Positions 35,079-44,657 of a stretch of DNA of 46,911 nt are shown in pieces. The stretch is from Verrucomicrobiota bacterium (GTDB taxonomy: Bacteria; Verrucomicrobiota; Verrucomicrobiia; Opitutales; Opitutaceae): contig JANYJB010000014.1 in assembly GCA_025361935.1 (NCBI GenBank), positions 1-46,911 of the forward strand. Reading direction: 5' to 3'. Both the position numbers and the translations under genes were made by a program. The notes beneath the pieces are model-generated. The model was not told the DNA's origin. It worked only from the letters and a program-made list of their open reading frames with translations, and did not search any database. Position 1 is the stretch's first letter. Every line of letters begins with the position of its first letter.

Positions 35079-37645
35079 GCTGGCCGCACCACAAGCTGAG
35101 TGCGCTGAGTGCGCGTGAAACGCTTCTGCGCGAACGCCTGCAAATCCGCGACAGTCACCGCGTCGATACGCTCGTCATACAGCTTCGCGTCGTCCACCGG
35201 CTGGCCGTAAAGGGCGTTCAGCCCGGCGTGCATCGCGCGGGACGCGTTGGTTTGCAGCCCCATGCGGCGACCCGCCTTCAACCGCACCTGACAGCGATGC
35301 AGCTCCTCCGTGGTCACCTCTCCGTCCTGAACACGCGCGATCTCGGCGTCGATCTCCGCCAGCACCGCGTCGGCCGTGGCCGGAGCCGTGCCCGCGTAAA
35401 ACGAAAACATGCCCGTATCTATGCCGGTCACACGGCTCGACCGCACAAAATACGCGAGCCCCTTCTCTTCGCGAACGCGCTCGAAAAGACGCGACGACAT
35501 CCCGCTGAACAACTCGTCGGCCACTTCGCCGACATAGTAATCCGCATCCAAAAGCCCCGGCCCGGGAAACGCCTGGAAAACCACCGCTTGTTCGCGTGGC
35601 TGATGTTCGACGAAATCCCCGACCTCGGCAGGCGCGGAAAATTTTGCCATGCGCGCGGGTTGCCGCCCCTTAGGCAGCCGCGCCAGAAACGCTTTCAATT
35701 TTGGGAGGAGCACGCGCGGCTCGAAGTCACCCGTCACCACCAGCACCGCGTTGCCCGCCACGCCGACTCGCTTCCAGAGCGCGGCGAGATCCGCAGGCTT
35801 CAGCGCGGCCAGCCCTTCGATGGTTCCCTGCGCGTCGATGGCGAACGGATGCGATCCGAAGAATTTTTTCCTCACGAGCTTCCGTCCCACCGTGACCACG
35901 TCGTCGGCGTCTTGCTGCAACGCGGCCACCTGGGCGTCGCGCTCGATCTCGAAGTTGGCCTTCTTAAAAGCGGGCGTGAGCACGGCGTCGCCGAGCAGGG
36001 ACAGCGCCCGGTCCGCGTCTCCCGGCATCACCTCGACCGCGAGCCCGAAGCTGTTGTTGCCCGAAAACGTATAAAACGAACCGCCCACCTCCTCGATGAA
36101 CTTCGCTACCTCGGCGGCGCTCCGGCGTTTCGTGTCTTTGGTCAGGAGCGTAGCCATCAAGGCGGTGGCTCCGCGATTTCCAGCCGGCTCATGCAGCGGC
36201 CCGCCCTCAAACAAAAGCCGCAGGTGCAGATTCGGCAGACGCGAATCGGGTTTTGAAAGCAGGCGCGCGCCGTTCGGCAGCGTTTGAACGGAAAACGGCT
36301 GCACCGCGTCGTCGGCTTTGACCACGGTCTTCTTGGAGGCCAACGCGAGCTTCGGGTTCAGCGAAACCACCGTGAGGCGTGCGGGCACGAGGTAGGTTTT
36401 CAGAACGCGACGAAGCTCCGCGTTGGTCACGCGGGACAGTTTTTCAAAATAGGTTTTACTGAAATCGAGATCGCCCACGACCACCTCGCCGACACCGAGC
36501 CGCGAGGCCTGGCCCGACATGGTCTTGCGGGTGTTGATCTCGCCGACGACGACTTGGCGGAGCGCCTTGCGAAGTTGAGCAGGCGTGAAGCCGCGCACCG
36601 CTACGCGGGCGAGTTCGCGATATATCTCGGCTGTCGCCGCCTCGCGCTTGGTCGGTTCGCAGGTGAAAGAAATGTAGAACAGTCCCGCACTGCCCGGATT
36701 CCAACAAGTCGCGTCAATGGAGTGAACGAGACGCTTCTTCTCACGGAGCGCCTGCCAGAGCACAGAGCTGTCGCCGTTGCCAAGCAACATGCCCAGCAGA
36801 TCAAGCGCCGGGGTATCCGCGTGAGTGAGACCGGGAGCCTGCCAGGCGAGGCCGGCGCGAGTGAGTTCGACGTCCTCGTAGCGGTGCTGGGCGCGCGGCG
36901 CGAGTTGCGCGGGTTCGTCCGACACCAGCACGGGAGCAAGCCGGGCGCGCGGGGCGGTGCCGAAGTGTTTTTCAACCATCGCACGCACAGCGTCCACATC
37001 CACGTCGCCCGCAATCACGACGACAAGGTTGTTGGGCACGTAACGCGCCTGATAATAAGCCAGCAAATCGTCGCGGGTCACACCGGCGAAAACATCGCGA
37101 TGCCCGATGATCGGATGCCGATAGGGGTGTTGCCTAAAGGCAGTGCTGAAAAGCGCCTCGCCCAAACGATCGTCGGGATCATCTTGGCACATCGCGATCT
37201 CGCGCAGGATGACGTCCTTCTCCCTCACCACCTCGTCGGCCGGCAACGTCGAGTGAAGAACCGTATCCGCCAAAATATCCACCGCCACGCCAACATGCTC
37301 GGACGGCAGGTCGATGTAATAGACCGTGCGATCAAACGTCGTGTAGGCGTTGATGTTGCCTCCGTGAGCTTGGACCGTGGTTGAAATTTCACGTCCCGCC
37401 CGCCGCGTCGTGCCCTTGAAAAGCATGTGCTCGAGATAATGCGATAAGCCGGCGCCGAGCAGTGCGCCCTCGTGAATGCTTCCCGTTTTAACCCAAACCT
37501 GCACGGAAGCAACCGGGGCCGAGGTGTCGCGCTGCACGAGCAGGACGAGGCCGTTGGCCAGAACCATACGCTCCGGGGATCGGCGCCAGAAGGACTCCAG
37601 AAGTCGCAGATCGGCAGCGGCAGATGAAACGGAAGATTTAGGCAT
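35075..37645 (-). CDS. M16 family metallopeptidase with two fused M16 domains
   Basis: An 856-residue protein starting MPKSSVSSAAADLRLLESFW at 37645. The N-terminal half is a complete M16 unit: SHYLEHMLFKGT carries the inverted zinc motif HxxEH, and VREKDVILREI supplies the third ligand. The C-terminal half (from about residue 440) has a second M16 fold with LRLLFEGGPLHEPAGNRGATALMATLL, which lacks HxxEH. The active and inactive pair resembles the two chains of processing peptidases and PqqL-like proteins fused together. No signal peptide is evident, so it may be cytosolic. Substrate unknown. Confidence 0.9.
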   Translation of the reverse strand: MPKSSVSSAAADLRLLESFWRRSPERMVLANGLVLLVQRDTSAPVASVQVWVKTGSIHEGALLGAGLSHYLEHMLFKGTTRRAGREISTTVQAHGGNINAYTTFDRTVYYIDLPSEHVGVAVDILADTVLHSTLPADEVVREKDVILREIAMCQDDPDDRLGEALFSTAFRQHPYRHPIIGHRDVFAGVTRDDLLAYYQARYVPNNLVVVIAGDVDVDAVRAMVEKHFGTAPRARLAPVLVSDEPAQLAPRAQHRYEDVELTRAGLAWQAPGLTHADTPALDLLGMLLGNGDSSVLWQALREKKRLVHSIDATCWNPGSAGLFYISFTCEPTKREAATAEIYRELARVAVRGFTPAQLRKALRQVVVGEINTRKTMSGQASRLGVGEVVVGDLDFSKTYFEKLSRVTNAELRRVLKTYLVPARLTVVSLNPKLALASKKTVVKADDAVQPFSVQTLPNGARLLSKPDSRLPNLHLRLLFEGGPLHEPAGNRGATALMATLLTKDTKRRSAAEVAKFIEEVGGSFYTFSGNNSFGLAVEVMPGDADRALSLLGDAVLTPAFKKANFEIERDAQVAALQQDADDVVTVGRKLVRKKFFGSHPFAIDAQGTIEGLAALKPADLAALWKRVGVAGNAVLVVTGDFEPRVLLPKLKAFLARLPKGRQPARMAKFSAPAEVGDFVEHQPREQAVVFQAFPGPGLLDADYYVGEVADELFSGMSSRLFERVREEKGLAYFVRSSRVTGIDTGMFSFYAGTAPATADAVLAEIDAEIARVQDGEVTTEELHRCQVRLKAGRRMGLQTNASRAMHAGLNALYGQPVDDAKLYDERIDAVTVADLQAFAQKRFTRTQRTQLVVRPA

Positions 37646-37722
37646 GAGAGGCGGGTTTTCGTTCGGGACAGAGAAAATCACAACTGGGAATTTCCAGTTT
37701 ACCAGCGGCCCGCATTTGGGAT

Positions 37723-38151
37723 CTACCGCGAAGTTGATGACAACCCGACGTTCCGCGGTTTCTTAGGTAAAAACGGTTTAACAAAAGCCTCCTCAAAAGT
37801 ATAAATCTCGGCAAAATCCTCCTTCTTATCCTGGTCGGTTTTGCTGAACACATTGTATTCGATAAGATTGAAAACCATTTCCCCAAAATCACCACAGCGG
37901 GTCAGTCCCCACGATCCCAACACAGTCATAGCCAAGGGGCCAAATTGGTCCAAAGCATAAACCCTAAGTCCCATTAATAATTCAGCTCCAGTAATATGGA
38001 GAGAATTCTTAGCTCTCTCAGTATCCTTTTTTTTCAACTCCTTGACGGCGTAGTCGAGCCCTTCGCGCAAAAATGCATACGCCTTACGGTCATAACGCGG
38101 ATCTTCTTTGCAAATGAGGCCGACAATTTCGTTGAAATCCAAATCCTGCAT
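37723..38151 (-). CDS. Minf_1886-type (Verrucomicrobia/Planctomycetes-restricted) protein
   Basis: A 142-residue protein starting MQDLDFNEIVGLICKEDPRYDRKAYAFLREGLDYAVKEL at 38151. I recognise this N-terminus together with HITGAELLMGLRVYALDQFGPLAMTVLGSWGLTRCGDFGEMVFNLIE as the small conserved family restricted to Verrucomicrobia and Planctomycetes and named after Minf_1886. Its function is unknown. It has no signal peptide or membrane helix. It is divergent from the Fur-like gene with a palindrome between them, so both may be controlled together. The start at 38151 is chosen because the longer form (38193) adds an atypical extension. Confidence 0.75.
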   Translation of the reverse strand: MQDLDFNEIVGLICKEDPRYDRKAYAFLREGLDYAVKELKKKDTERAKNSLHITGAELLMGLRVYALDQFGPLAMTVLGSWGLTRCGDFGEMVFNLIEYNVFSKTDQDKKEDFAEIYTFEEAFVKPFLPKKPRNVGLSSTSR

Positions 38152-38248
38152 GGGAGCTAAAAAAGACTGTGCATGCCCCTTTGTCTGGTGCAACTCGCAA
38201 GCTGGCCCAAAAGCAAGATGCTAAGATTACAAAAATCTTATCTGTCAA

Positions 38249-38283
38249 AAAAATGTAAACGAATAAAATATTTTTACATTTTT
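38249..38283. promoter_or_regulatory. AT-rich palindrome, candidate operator of the Fur-like regulator
   Basis: AAAAATGTAAA (38249-38259) and TTTACATTTTT (38273-38283) are perfect 11-bp inverted arms, 13 bases apart. A further TTTACATT occurs at 38319-38326, just before the regulator ATG at 38328. The site lies in the divergent gap between the Minf_1886-type gene and the Fur-like gene. Size and AT-richness suit a Fur-family autoregulatory box, though the sequence is not the classic Fur box. Inferred. Confidence 0.5.
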
Positions 38284-38327
38284 ACTTTCGTTTTTGGCAT
38301 AGTTGCATCAATTAAGCATTTACATTC

Positions 38328-38849
38328 ATGATCGCATCCACCCAAACGAATCATCCTCTCGCCGATTCGAGTGCCTCGCCTTCCTCGTTGGAACAGTCGT
38401 TGGAGCAAGCCTGCTCTAGGTTGAAAAGCGCCGGGCTTCGCATTACCCAGCCGCGTATCGCCATCCTGACCACACTGTTTCAGCAAACCCAGCCGGTCAC
38501 AATCGAACAAATACACGAAAACTTGAACGATCATTCCTGTGATCTTGTAACCGTCTACCGCTGTCTGGCTGCGTTTGAGGAACTGAACCTGGTGCGCCGC
38601 TCTTATTTCCACAACGGCACGAGCCTTTATCAAATCCAGTTGGGAACCGACCCCGTCTATCACATTGTTGGCAAAACTGATAATACCGTCACCACCCTGC
38701 CTGCCGATCTCACTGCCGATCTCCGGGCTGTGATTCAAAAAATCGAGGGAGAACTCGCTTCCCGCGGTTATACGGAAGTTTCGCACATGGCGGAGTTTTT
38801 CGCGACAACTCCCGATCATGCCCGCCACGGCGTTTCCATCAAGGGCTGA
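38328..38849 (+). CDS. Fur-family transcriptional regulator with degenerate metal sites
   Basis: A 173-residue protein. After a 25-residue Ser/Pro-rich leader, the winged-helix region is clear: EQACSRLKSAGLRITQPRIAILTTLFQQTQPVTIEQIHENLN, then the recognition part CDLVTVYRCLAAFEELNLVRR. The dimer domain is shortened. Where Fur proteins have the His-rich HHxHLxCxxCG segment this one has PVYHIVGKTDNTVTTL, with no CxxC and only one His. It may therefore sense something else or bind DNA without metal control. It probably represses from the palindrome just upstream. A strong terminator follows. Confidence 0.85.
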   Translation: MIASTQTNHPLADSSASPSSLEQSLEQACSRLKSAGLRITQPRIAILTTLFQQTQPVTIEQIHENLNDHSCDLVTVYRCLAAFEELNLVRRSYFHNGTSLYQIQLGTDPVYHIVGKTDNTVTTLPADLTADLRAVIQKIEGELASRGYTEVSHMAEFFATTPDHARHGVSIKG

Positions 38850-38863
38850 TCTACTTTAACTTC

Positions 38864-38897
38864 AAAAAAGCCGCAGCTTCATCGCTGCGGCTTTTTT
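38864..38897. terminator. Bidirectional rho-independent terminator
   Basis: AAAAAAGCCGCAGC (38864-38877) pairs perfectly with GCTGCGGCTTTTTT (38884-38897), 14 bp around a 6-base loop. The A-run and T-run serve both the Fur-like gene (+) and gatB (-, stop at 38927). Confidence 0.93.
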
Positions 38898-38926
38898 AGT
38901 GCCCCGGAAGTAAGCTGCGGGAACTC

Positions 38927-40384
38927 TCAAGAAATAGAGAGGAGCCTGCGCAGGGTTTCATCAACCAGCTTGGGGTTTGCTTTGCCCTTGGAGGCTTTCA
39001 TGATCGGGCCCTTAAGTCCGTTGATGGCGCTTTCCTTGCCGGCTTTGAACTCAGCGACCGACTTCGCGTTGGCGGCGATGGCGTCGCGACACCAGCCCTC
39101 AAGCTCGGCCGTGTCGGTCGGCGCGACGGCGAGACCTTTTTTCGCGACAATGGCCGACGGAGTTTCTCCCGTGGCAGCCATGTCGATGAAGACTTCCTTC
39201 GCGGCGTTGGAGAGGAGCGTGCCGGCGGCGATGAGATTCACCAACTCGGCGATGTGCGCGGGACGCACCTTGGAATCGCCGAGGTCAAGCTTGGCAGCGC
39301 CGAGTTCGCGCTGGAGGTCGTTGACGATCCAGTTACCCACGGCCTGGGCCTTGCCGGGGCCGGCGAGTTTGGCGGCTTCTTCAAAGTAGTCGGCCAGCGC
39401 CTTGTCCCACACGAGGACTGACGTGAGCGTGTAGGGTAAACCGTAGTCGGACTGAAAACGGGTCTGCTTGGCAAAAGGCAGCTCGGGGCACTCGGCTTGG
39501 ATGCGGGCTTTCCATGCGACATCCACCTTAACCGGCATGAGATCGGGATCGGGGAAGTAACGGTAGTCGTGCGCCATTTCCTTCGAGCGCAGCGACTGGC
39601 TGGTGCCGGTCATGCCGTCGTAGTCGCGCGTCTCCTGGACGATGGTTCCGCCGCTCTCGACGACGGCGATCTGGCGCTTGATTTCGTGGGCAATACCATC
39701 GCGCACGAACGAGATGGAGTTGAGATTTTTAAGTTCAACCTTGGTGCCCAGCTTGGTCTCGCCGACGGGGCGGATGGAGATGTTGGCGTCACAGCGCAAC
39801 TGACCCTTTTCCATGTCACAGTCGGAAATACCACCGTAGATTATGGTGGCACGAAGCGACGTGAGGCAGGCATAGGCTTCCTCGGCGGACTTGATGACCG
39901 GCTCGGAGACGATCTCCATGAGCGGCGTGCCGGCGCGGTTGTAGTCGACGAGTGAGTCGAATGCCTCGTGGTTCAGCTTGCCGACGTCTTCTTCGAGGTG
40001 AATGCGGGTGAGCGCGATGGATTTATGTTCTCCTTGGATGTTGCGGGCGGAGCCGGGCAGCTCGATCTCGACCGCGCCGTTGAGGCAAATCGGCTGATCG
40101 TATTGGGAGATTTGATAGTTCTTCGGAGAATCCGGGTAGAAGTAGTTTTTCCGGTCCCACTTGCAGACGGGCGCGATATCGCAGCCGAGGAGGAGGCCGG
40201 CCTTGATGATCGCGTCGAGCGCGGCCTTGTTCATCACCGGAAGGACGCCGGGCAGCGCGAGAACCACTGGGTCGGTAAGCGTGTTGGCGGGCTGCCCGTA
40301 ACCCGCGCCGACGCGGGTGAACATCTTCGACTGAGTCTTGATCTGGACGTGAACCTCAAGACCGATGACGGCTTCGTATTTCAT
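38927..40384 (-). CDS. gatB: Aspartyl/glutamyl-tRNA amidotransferase subunit B
   Basis: A 485-residue subunit starting YEAVIGLEVHVQIKTQSKMF, the GatB N-terminus. KWDRKNYFYPDSPKNYQISQYDQPIC, NIQGEHKSIALTRIHLEEDVGKL, DYNRAGTPLMEIVSEP and CDMEKGQLRCDANISIRP carry the kinase/transamidase core, and a C-terminal YqeY-like tail domain follows. With GatA and GatC it converts Glu-tRNA-Gln (and often Asp-tRNA-Asn) to the amidated form. It is the last gene of the gatC-gatA-gatB cluster, 10 bp after gatA. Confidence 0.97.
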   Translation of the reverse strand: MKYEAVIGLEVHVQIKTQSKMFTRVGAGYGQPANTLTDPVVLALPGVLPVMNKAALDAIIKAGLLLGCDIAPVCKWDRKNYFYPDSPKNYQISQYDQPICLNGAVEIELPGSARNIQGEHKSIALTRIHLEEDVGKLNHEAFDSLVDYNRAGTPLMEIVSEPVIKSAEEAYACLTSLRATIIYGGISDCDMEKGQLRCDANISIRPVGETKLGTKVELKNLNSISFVRDGIAHEIKRQIAVVESGGTIVQETRDYDGMTGTSQSLRSKEMAHDYRYFPDPDLMPVKVDVAWKARIQAECPELPFAKQTRFQSDYGLPYTLTSVLVWDKALADYFEEAAKLAGPGKAQAVGNWIVNDLQRELGAAKLDLGDSKVRPAHIAELVNLIAAGTLLSNAAKEVFIDMAATGETPSAIVAKKGLAVAPTDTAELEGWCRDAIAANAKSVAEFKAGKESAINGLKGPIMKASKGKANPKLVDETLRRLLSIS

Positions 40385-40394
40385 TGTTCGGATC

Positions 40395-41873
40395 TCAGAG
40401 ATTGGGAGTGCGCTTGGCCCAGTCGTGGGCGGAGTCGTAGGCGTTCGCGATGGCGAGGAGATCGGCTTCCTTGAACGGCTGACCGATCAACTGCATACCG
40501 ATGGGCAGGCCACTTGAAGAAAAACCGCACGGGACGCTGATGCCGGGTAATCCGGCAAGATTCACGCCGATCGTGTAAACGTCACAGAGATACATCGCCA
40601 GCGGGTCGGCCTTAGCGCCGCGTTTAAAGGCAGGCGTGGGCGTGGTGGGCGTGATGATCGCATCCACTTCGTTATAAGCGTTGAGGAAGTCTTGGCGGAT
40701 GAGCGTGCGAACCTTTTGAGCACGCAGGTAATACGCGTCGTAGTAGCCGCTGCTCAGCACGTAGGTGCCGAGAATGATGCGGCGCTTCACCTCCGGGCCG
40801 AAGCCTTCGGCACGCGACTTATAGTAGAGATCGACGATGTCCTTGGCGTCGGCGGAACGGTGGCCGTAACGGATGCCGTCGTAGCGGCTCAGGTTGGAAG
40901 AGCACTCGGCGGTCGCGATGATATAGTAAACACCCACGCCATACTCGGTGTGAGGCAGGGAGACGTTTTTGATCACGCAGCCCATTTTTTCGTAGAAGGA
41001 GACCGCTTTCTCGACGGCGGCGGCAACCTCGGGGTCGAGACCTTCGCCGAAATATTCCTTCGAAATGCCGATGCGCCACGGGCCTTTCTTCGTCTTGAGC
41101 GCGGCACGGTAGTCGGGAATCTCAACCTTGACGGAGGTCGAATCGTTTTCGTCGTAACCGGCGATGGCCTGGAGCGTGATCGCGGCATCTTCGACCGTGC
41201 GATTAAACGGGCCGATCTGGTCGAGTGACGAAGCGAAGGCGATCAGACCGAAACGCGAAACGAGGCCGTAGGTCGGCTTGAGGCCGACGACGTTGCAGAG
41301 CGCGGCGGGCTGGCGGATGGAACCGCCGGTGTCGGAGCCGAGCGTGGCGATGGCTTCGCCGGCCGCGAGCGCGGCCGCGCTGCCGCCCGAGGAACCGCCG
41401 GGCACGCAATCGAGGTTATAGGGATTGCGCGTGGTGTGGAACGCAGAGTTCTCCGTGGAGGAACCCATCGCGAACTCGTCGAGGTTCAATCGCCCCCAAA
41501 TGATCGCACCGGCTTTTTTGAGTTTTTGCGTGACGGTCGCGTCGTAGGGCGAGACGAAGTTGGCCAGCATCTTCGAGGATGCCGTGAGCGGCTGACCGGT
41601 GACGGCGATCACGTCCTTGATGCCGATCGGAATACCATCAAGTGCGCCGAGAGATTGGCCGGCGGCGCGGCGCGCGTCGGACGCGGCGGCCTGCGCAAGG
41701 GCGGCGGCGGCGTCGAAAGAGTTAAAGGCTTTGACGCGCTCCTCGACCGACTGCGTGCGGTCGATGACGGCCTGGGTGAGCTCGACCGAGGTGATCGTTT
41801 TGGCTGCGAGCAGCTCGGCGAGTTCGACGATGGTTTTGTTGAAAAGTTCGGAAGACATGGCGGCGTGGCTCAT
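40395..41873 (-). CDS. gatA: Aspartyl/glutamyl-tRNA amidotransferase subunit A
   Basis: A 492-residue amidase. The Lys-Ser-Ser catalytic site is visible: Lys in [12 protein letters not shown], the Ser-rich [17 protein letters not shown], and the second Ser region [38 protein letters not shown] follows. It frees ammonia from glutamine for the transamidation carried out with GatB. An ATG at 41873 overlaps the gatC stop by 4 bp (ATGA) and gives [11 protein letters not shown]; an internal ATG at 41858 is possible too. Confidence 0.96.
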   Translation of the reverse strand: MSHAAMSSELFNKTIVELAELLAAKTITSVELTQAVIDRTQSVEERVKAFNSFDAAAALAQAAASDARRAAGQSLGALDGIPIGIKDVIAVTGQPLTASSKMLANFVSPYDATVTQKLKKAGAIIWGRLNLDEFAMGSSTENSAFHTTRNPYNLDCVPGGSSGGSAAALAAGEAIATLGSDTGGSIRQPAALCNVVGLKPTYGLVSRFGLIAFASSLDQIGPFNRTVEDAAITLQAIAGYDENDSTSVKVEIPDYRAALKTKKGPWRIGISKEYFGEGLDPEVAAAVEKAVSFYEKMGCVIKNVSLPHTEYGVGVYYIIATAECSSNLSRYDGIRYGHRSADAKDIVDLYYKSRAEGFGPEVKRRIILGTYVLSSGYYDAYYLRAQKVRTLIRQDFLNAYNEVDAIITPTTPTPAFKRGAKADPLAMYLCDVYTIGVNLAGLPGISVPCGFSSSGLPIGMQLIGQPFKEADLLAIANAYDSAHDWAKRTPNL

Positions 41874-42160
41874 TCGACGACCTTGGGAACGACGATCATA
41901 TTGTCGCGTTTCTCGGGCGCGTTGCGGAGGGCGTCTTCGACGGGGAGTCCCGGTTTGGCGACGTCGTCGGCCCAGACGTTGTAGATCGGGAAGGCGTGGG
42001 CGGTGGGTTCGACGCCATCGACGTTCACCTGCTTGAGCTTTTCGATGTTGGTGAGCACATCGGCGAGCTGCGCCGAAAACTTGACCTTTTCCTCATCGGT
42101 AAGCGCGAGCCGGGCGAGATTCGCGATGCGGTCGATATTGAGATCTTCTGGAACAGACAT
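41870..42160 (-). CDS. gatC: Aspartyl/glutamyl-tRNA amidotransferase subunit C
   Basis: A 96-residue protein starting [25 protein letters not shown], the typical GatC start. [28 protein letters not shown] in the middle and [19 protein letters not shown] at the end are also typical. It stabilises the GatA-GatB complex. It follows pheT by 6 bp, linking phenylalanyl-tRNA synthetase and the amidotransferase in one transcript. Confidence 0.95.
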   Translation of the reverse strand: MSVPEDLNIDRIANLARLALTDEEKVKFSAQLADVLTNIEKLKQVNVDGVEPTAHAFPIYNVWADDVAKPGLPVEDALRNAPEKRDNMIVVPKVVE

Positions 42161-42166
42161 GGGAGG

Positions 42167-44635
42167 TTATTTCCGAATTTGGTAAGACGTGGTCTTGATA
42201 AGTTCGTCCTGAATTTTCGTGAACACGGCGTTTACCTCATCGTCGGTCAGCGTGCGGTCGGGGGCACGGAAGACCAGTGAGAAGGCAAGGCTCTTGTTGT
42301 AGTTCGTCAACCATCCGGCGCCTTGGTAAACGTCGAACACGTTCACGGCTTCGAGTGCGAAGGTGTTGCCCACGGCGGCGCGGGCGACTTTGGCGAGGGC
42401 TTTCTGGACTTCGGAGGATGACGTCGCCTCGGGCACGATGAGCGCGAGATCGCGGAGCGCGGCGGGTTGCAGGCCGAAGGGCTTATAGCTGCGGCGGTCG
42501 GCGTAGGCGGTGACTTTCTCCGAGACGATGGCAAAGAGGCCGGCGTAAACTTTGCCAGTGATGCCGAGGGCCTTAAGATGCGCAAGGCTCACGAGGCCGA
42601 AGGTGGACGTCCAACCGTGCTGGATGTTGCCAGCGGTGGCGGCGTGACCCTCCTGCCAGCCGAGCGCAGGCGCGGCGACGAGCGACGTGGGCTGGCGCTC
42701 CAGCTCGATGCCGGCGAAGGACGCGATGGTCGCGGTGTGGCGCTTGGCGGTGTAGAAGTCGGCGGCTTCGCGCGTGCGCCAGCTACGTTCGCCGGTGTCT
42801 TCGGCGATGATGAAGGCAGCGGCGACGCACTCGGAAAGTGATCCGTTGCGCTCAATGAAGACGCGGCCGGTCTCGAAGAAGTGCGAGGCGGCTACCCCGC
42901 GGGATTGGTTGAGCTTCAGCGACTCGAGCAGACCCGAGACGAGATTGTTGCGCAGGTGCGACTGGTCTTCGACGAACGGATTCGACAGCGCGAGGTCGGC
43001 GATGGCGGCGGGCGTGGCCCACGCGGCGAGTTCCTTGGCAGGGCGCAGGGTGTAGTTGACGCACTCGTTAAAACCCTGGCCGACGAGGGCGGAGGTCACG
43101 GCACGGTTGAAGAGCACGATGGGGTCGTCGTTGCCGACGAGTCCGGGCGCGCTGACGACCGACGAAGGAATTTTTTCGGCGCCGTAGAGACGAACGACTT
43201 CCTCGACGAGGTCGATGGGGCGGTCGAGGTCGTCACGCCAACTGGGGACGGAGAACGTCCATTCGGGAGCGCCGCTTGCAGAGTTTTTTTCGCGGACGAC
43301 GGCAAGTTCGAGAGATTCGAGAGCGGCGCGTTGGTCGGCGGCGGGGATTTCGAATCCGAGACGTTCGTTGATATAGGCGGGAGTGACGGTGATCTCGCGC
43401 TGCCACGGAATATCGGCGCCGACACGGTGGATCGGGCCGGCGACGGTGCCGCCGGCGTGGGCGAGAATGAGGTCGATGAAGCGGTGGGCGGCCTCGTCGA
43501 GCGAGTGGACATCTGTGCCGCGCTCGTAGCGGTAGGACGAGTCGGAGGAGAGGCCGAGGCGCTTGACCGTGGAGCGGATGGACTGGCGTTTGAAGTAGGC
43601 GACTTCGAGGACGAGGTCGGTGGTGTCGGCGGAGACACCGGAGTTTTCCGCGCCCATGATACCGGCGATGACGACGGGGTTTTGTGCGTCGGCGATCACA
43701 AGCATGTTGGCAGAGAGCACGCGCTCCTTCTTGTCGAGCGTGGTGATTTTTTCGCCCTCGACGGCGTGGCGGACGATGATCTCGGCACCGGCGAGTTTCT
43801 TCGCGTCGAAGGTGTGCACGGGCTGGCCGTATTCGAGCATCACGTAGTTGCCGATATCGACCACGTTGTTGATCGGGCGGAGACCAACAGCGGTGAGGCG
43901 CGCTTGCATCCAATCGGGCGACGGGCCGACTTTGACGCCGGTGACGACGGTCGCGGTGTAGAGCGGGCAATCGGTGGACGCCTCGACACGAACGGACTTG
44001 AGCAAGTCGGCGCGCGGGTTGGCGGAGATGGCGGCGGGCGTGAAGCTGACGGTCGGATAGGTGAGGTCTTTTTTGAACCACGCGGCGAGTTCGCGGGCGA
44101 CGCCGAGGTGGGAGAGAGCGTCGGGGCGGTTGGGCGTGATCTCGATGTCGAACACGGTGTCACCGGCAGGCAGCACGTCGTTGATGGGCGTGCCGACTTC
44201 GGGCGTGTCGGTGAGCAGGAGAAGCCCCTGCGAGTCTTCGGCGATCGTGAGTTCCTTAGCGGAGCACAACATGCCGGAGGAGGCTTGGCCGCGGATCTTG
44301 GCTTCCTTGATGACGAAGTCGCCGGGAAGAATCGCTCCGGGCAACGCGACGGGGACGCGGTTACCGACGTCGCAGTTGGGCGCGCCGCAGACGATGGTGC
44401 GCACGCCGCCGTTCGCGGAGCCGACATCGGCGGTGCAGACGGAGAGCTTGTCGGCGTTGGGGTGCTTGTCGCGGGTAAGGATATGGCCGACGACGACGTT
44501 GTTGAACTTAGGAGCACCGGTGCGGATGACCTGCTCGACCTCGAAACCGAGGAAGGTGATCGCGCGCGAAATGTCATTGGCGGAGACACCGGTGAGATCG
44601 ACGTAGGACTGGAGCCAGGAGAGGGAGACTTTCAT
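42167..44635 (-). CDS. pheT: Phenylalanyl-tRNA synthetase beta subunit
   Basis: An 822-residue subunit. Residues 1-150 hold the EMAPII-like tRNA-binding domain (FNNVVVGHILTRDKHPNADKLSVC). The B3/B4 editing region follows, with EITPNRPDALSHLGVARELAA and RPINNVVDIGNYVMLEYGQPVHTFDAKKL. The B5 domain and the inactive class II core come next (LGLSSDSSYRYERGTD). The C-terminal FDX anticodon-binding domain ends with RDLALIVPEATSSSEV and FRAPDRTLTDDEVNAVFTKI. It forms the (alpha beta)2 enzyme with PheS, encoded 22 bp upstream. The large open frame antisense to it (42881-44803) is a shadow. Confidence 0.97.
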   Translation of the reverse strand: MKVSLSWLQSYVDLTGVSANDISRAITFLGFEVEQVIRTGAPKFNNVVVGHILTRDKHPNADKLSVCTADVGSANGGVRTIVCGAPNCDVGNRVPVALPGAILPGDFVIKEAKIRGQASSGMLCSAKELTIAEDSQGLLLLTDTPEVGTPINDVLPAGDTVFDIEITPNRPDALSHLGVARELAAWFKKDLTYPTVSFTPAAISANPRADLLKSVRVEASTDCPLYTATVVTGVKVGPSPDWMQARLTAVGLRPINNVVDIGNYVMLEYGQPVHTFDAKKLAGAEIIVRHAVEGEKITTLDKKERVLSANMLVIADAQNPVVIAGIMGAENSGVSADTTDLVLEVAYFKRQSIRSTVKRLGLSSDSSYRYERGTDVHSLDEAAHRFIDLILAHAGGTVAGPIHRVGADIPWQREITVTPAYINERLGFEIPAADQRAALESLELAVVREKNSASGAPEWTFSVPSWRDDLDRPIDLVEEVVRLYGAEKIPSSVVSAPGLVGNDDPIVLFNRAVTSALVGQGFNECVNYTLRPAKELAAWATPAAIADLALSNPFVEDQSHLRNNLVSGLLESLKLNQSRGVAASHFFETGRVFIERNGSLSECVAAAFIIAEDTGERSWRTREAADFYTAKRHTATIASFAGIELERQPTSLVAAPALGWQEGHAATAGNIQHGWTSTFGLVSLAHLKALGITGKVYAGLFAIVSEKVTAYADRRSYKPFGLQPAALRDLALIVPEATSSSEVQKALAKVARAAVGNTFALEAVNVFDVYQGAGWLTNYNKSLAFSLVFRAPDRTLTDDEVNAVFTKIQDELIKTTSYQIRK

Positions 44636-44657
44636 CGGGAATCAGGATGGCCGGGAC

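Noticed and set aside
38223-38239. Short AAGATT/AATCTT inverted repeat
   Set aside because: Six-base arms in AT-rich DNA are expected by chance.
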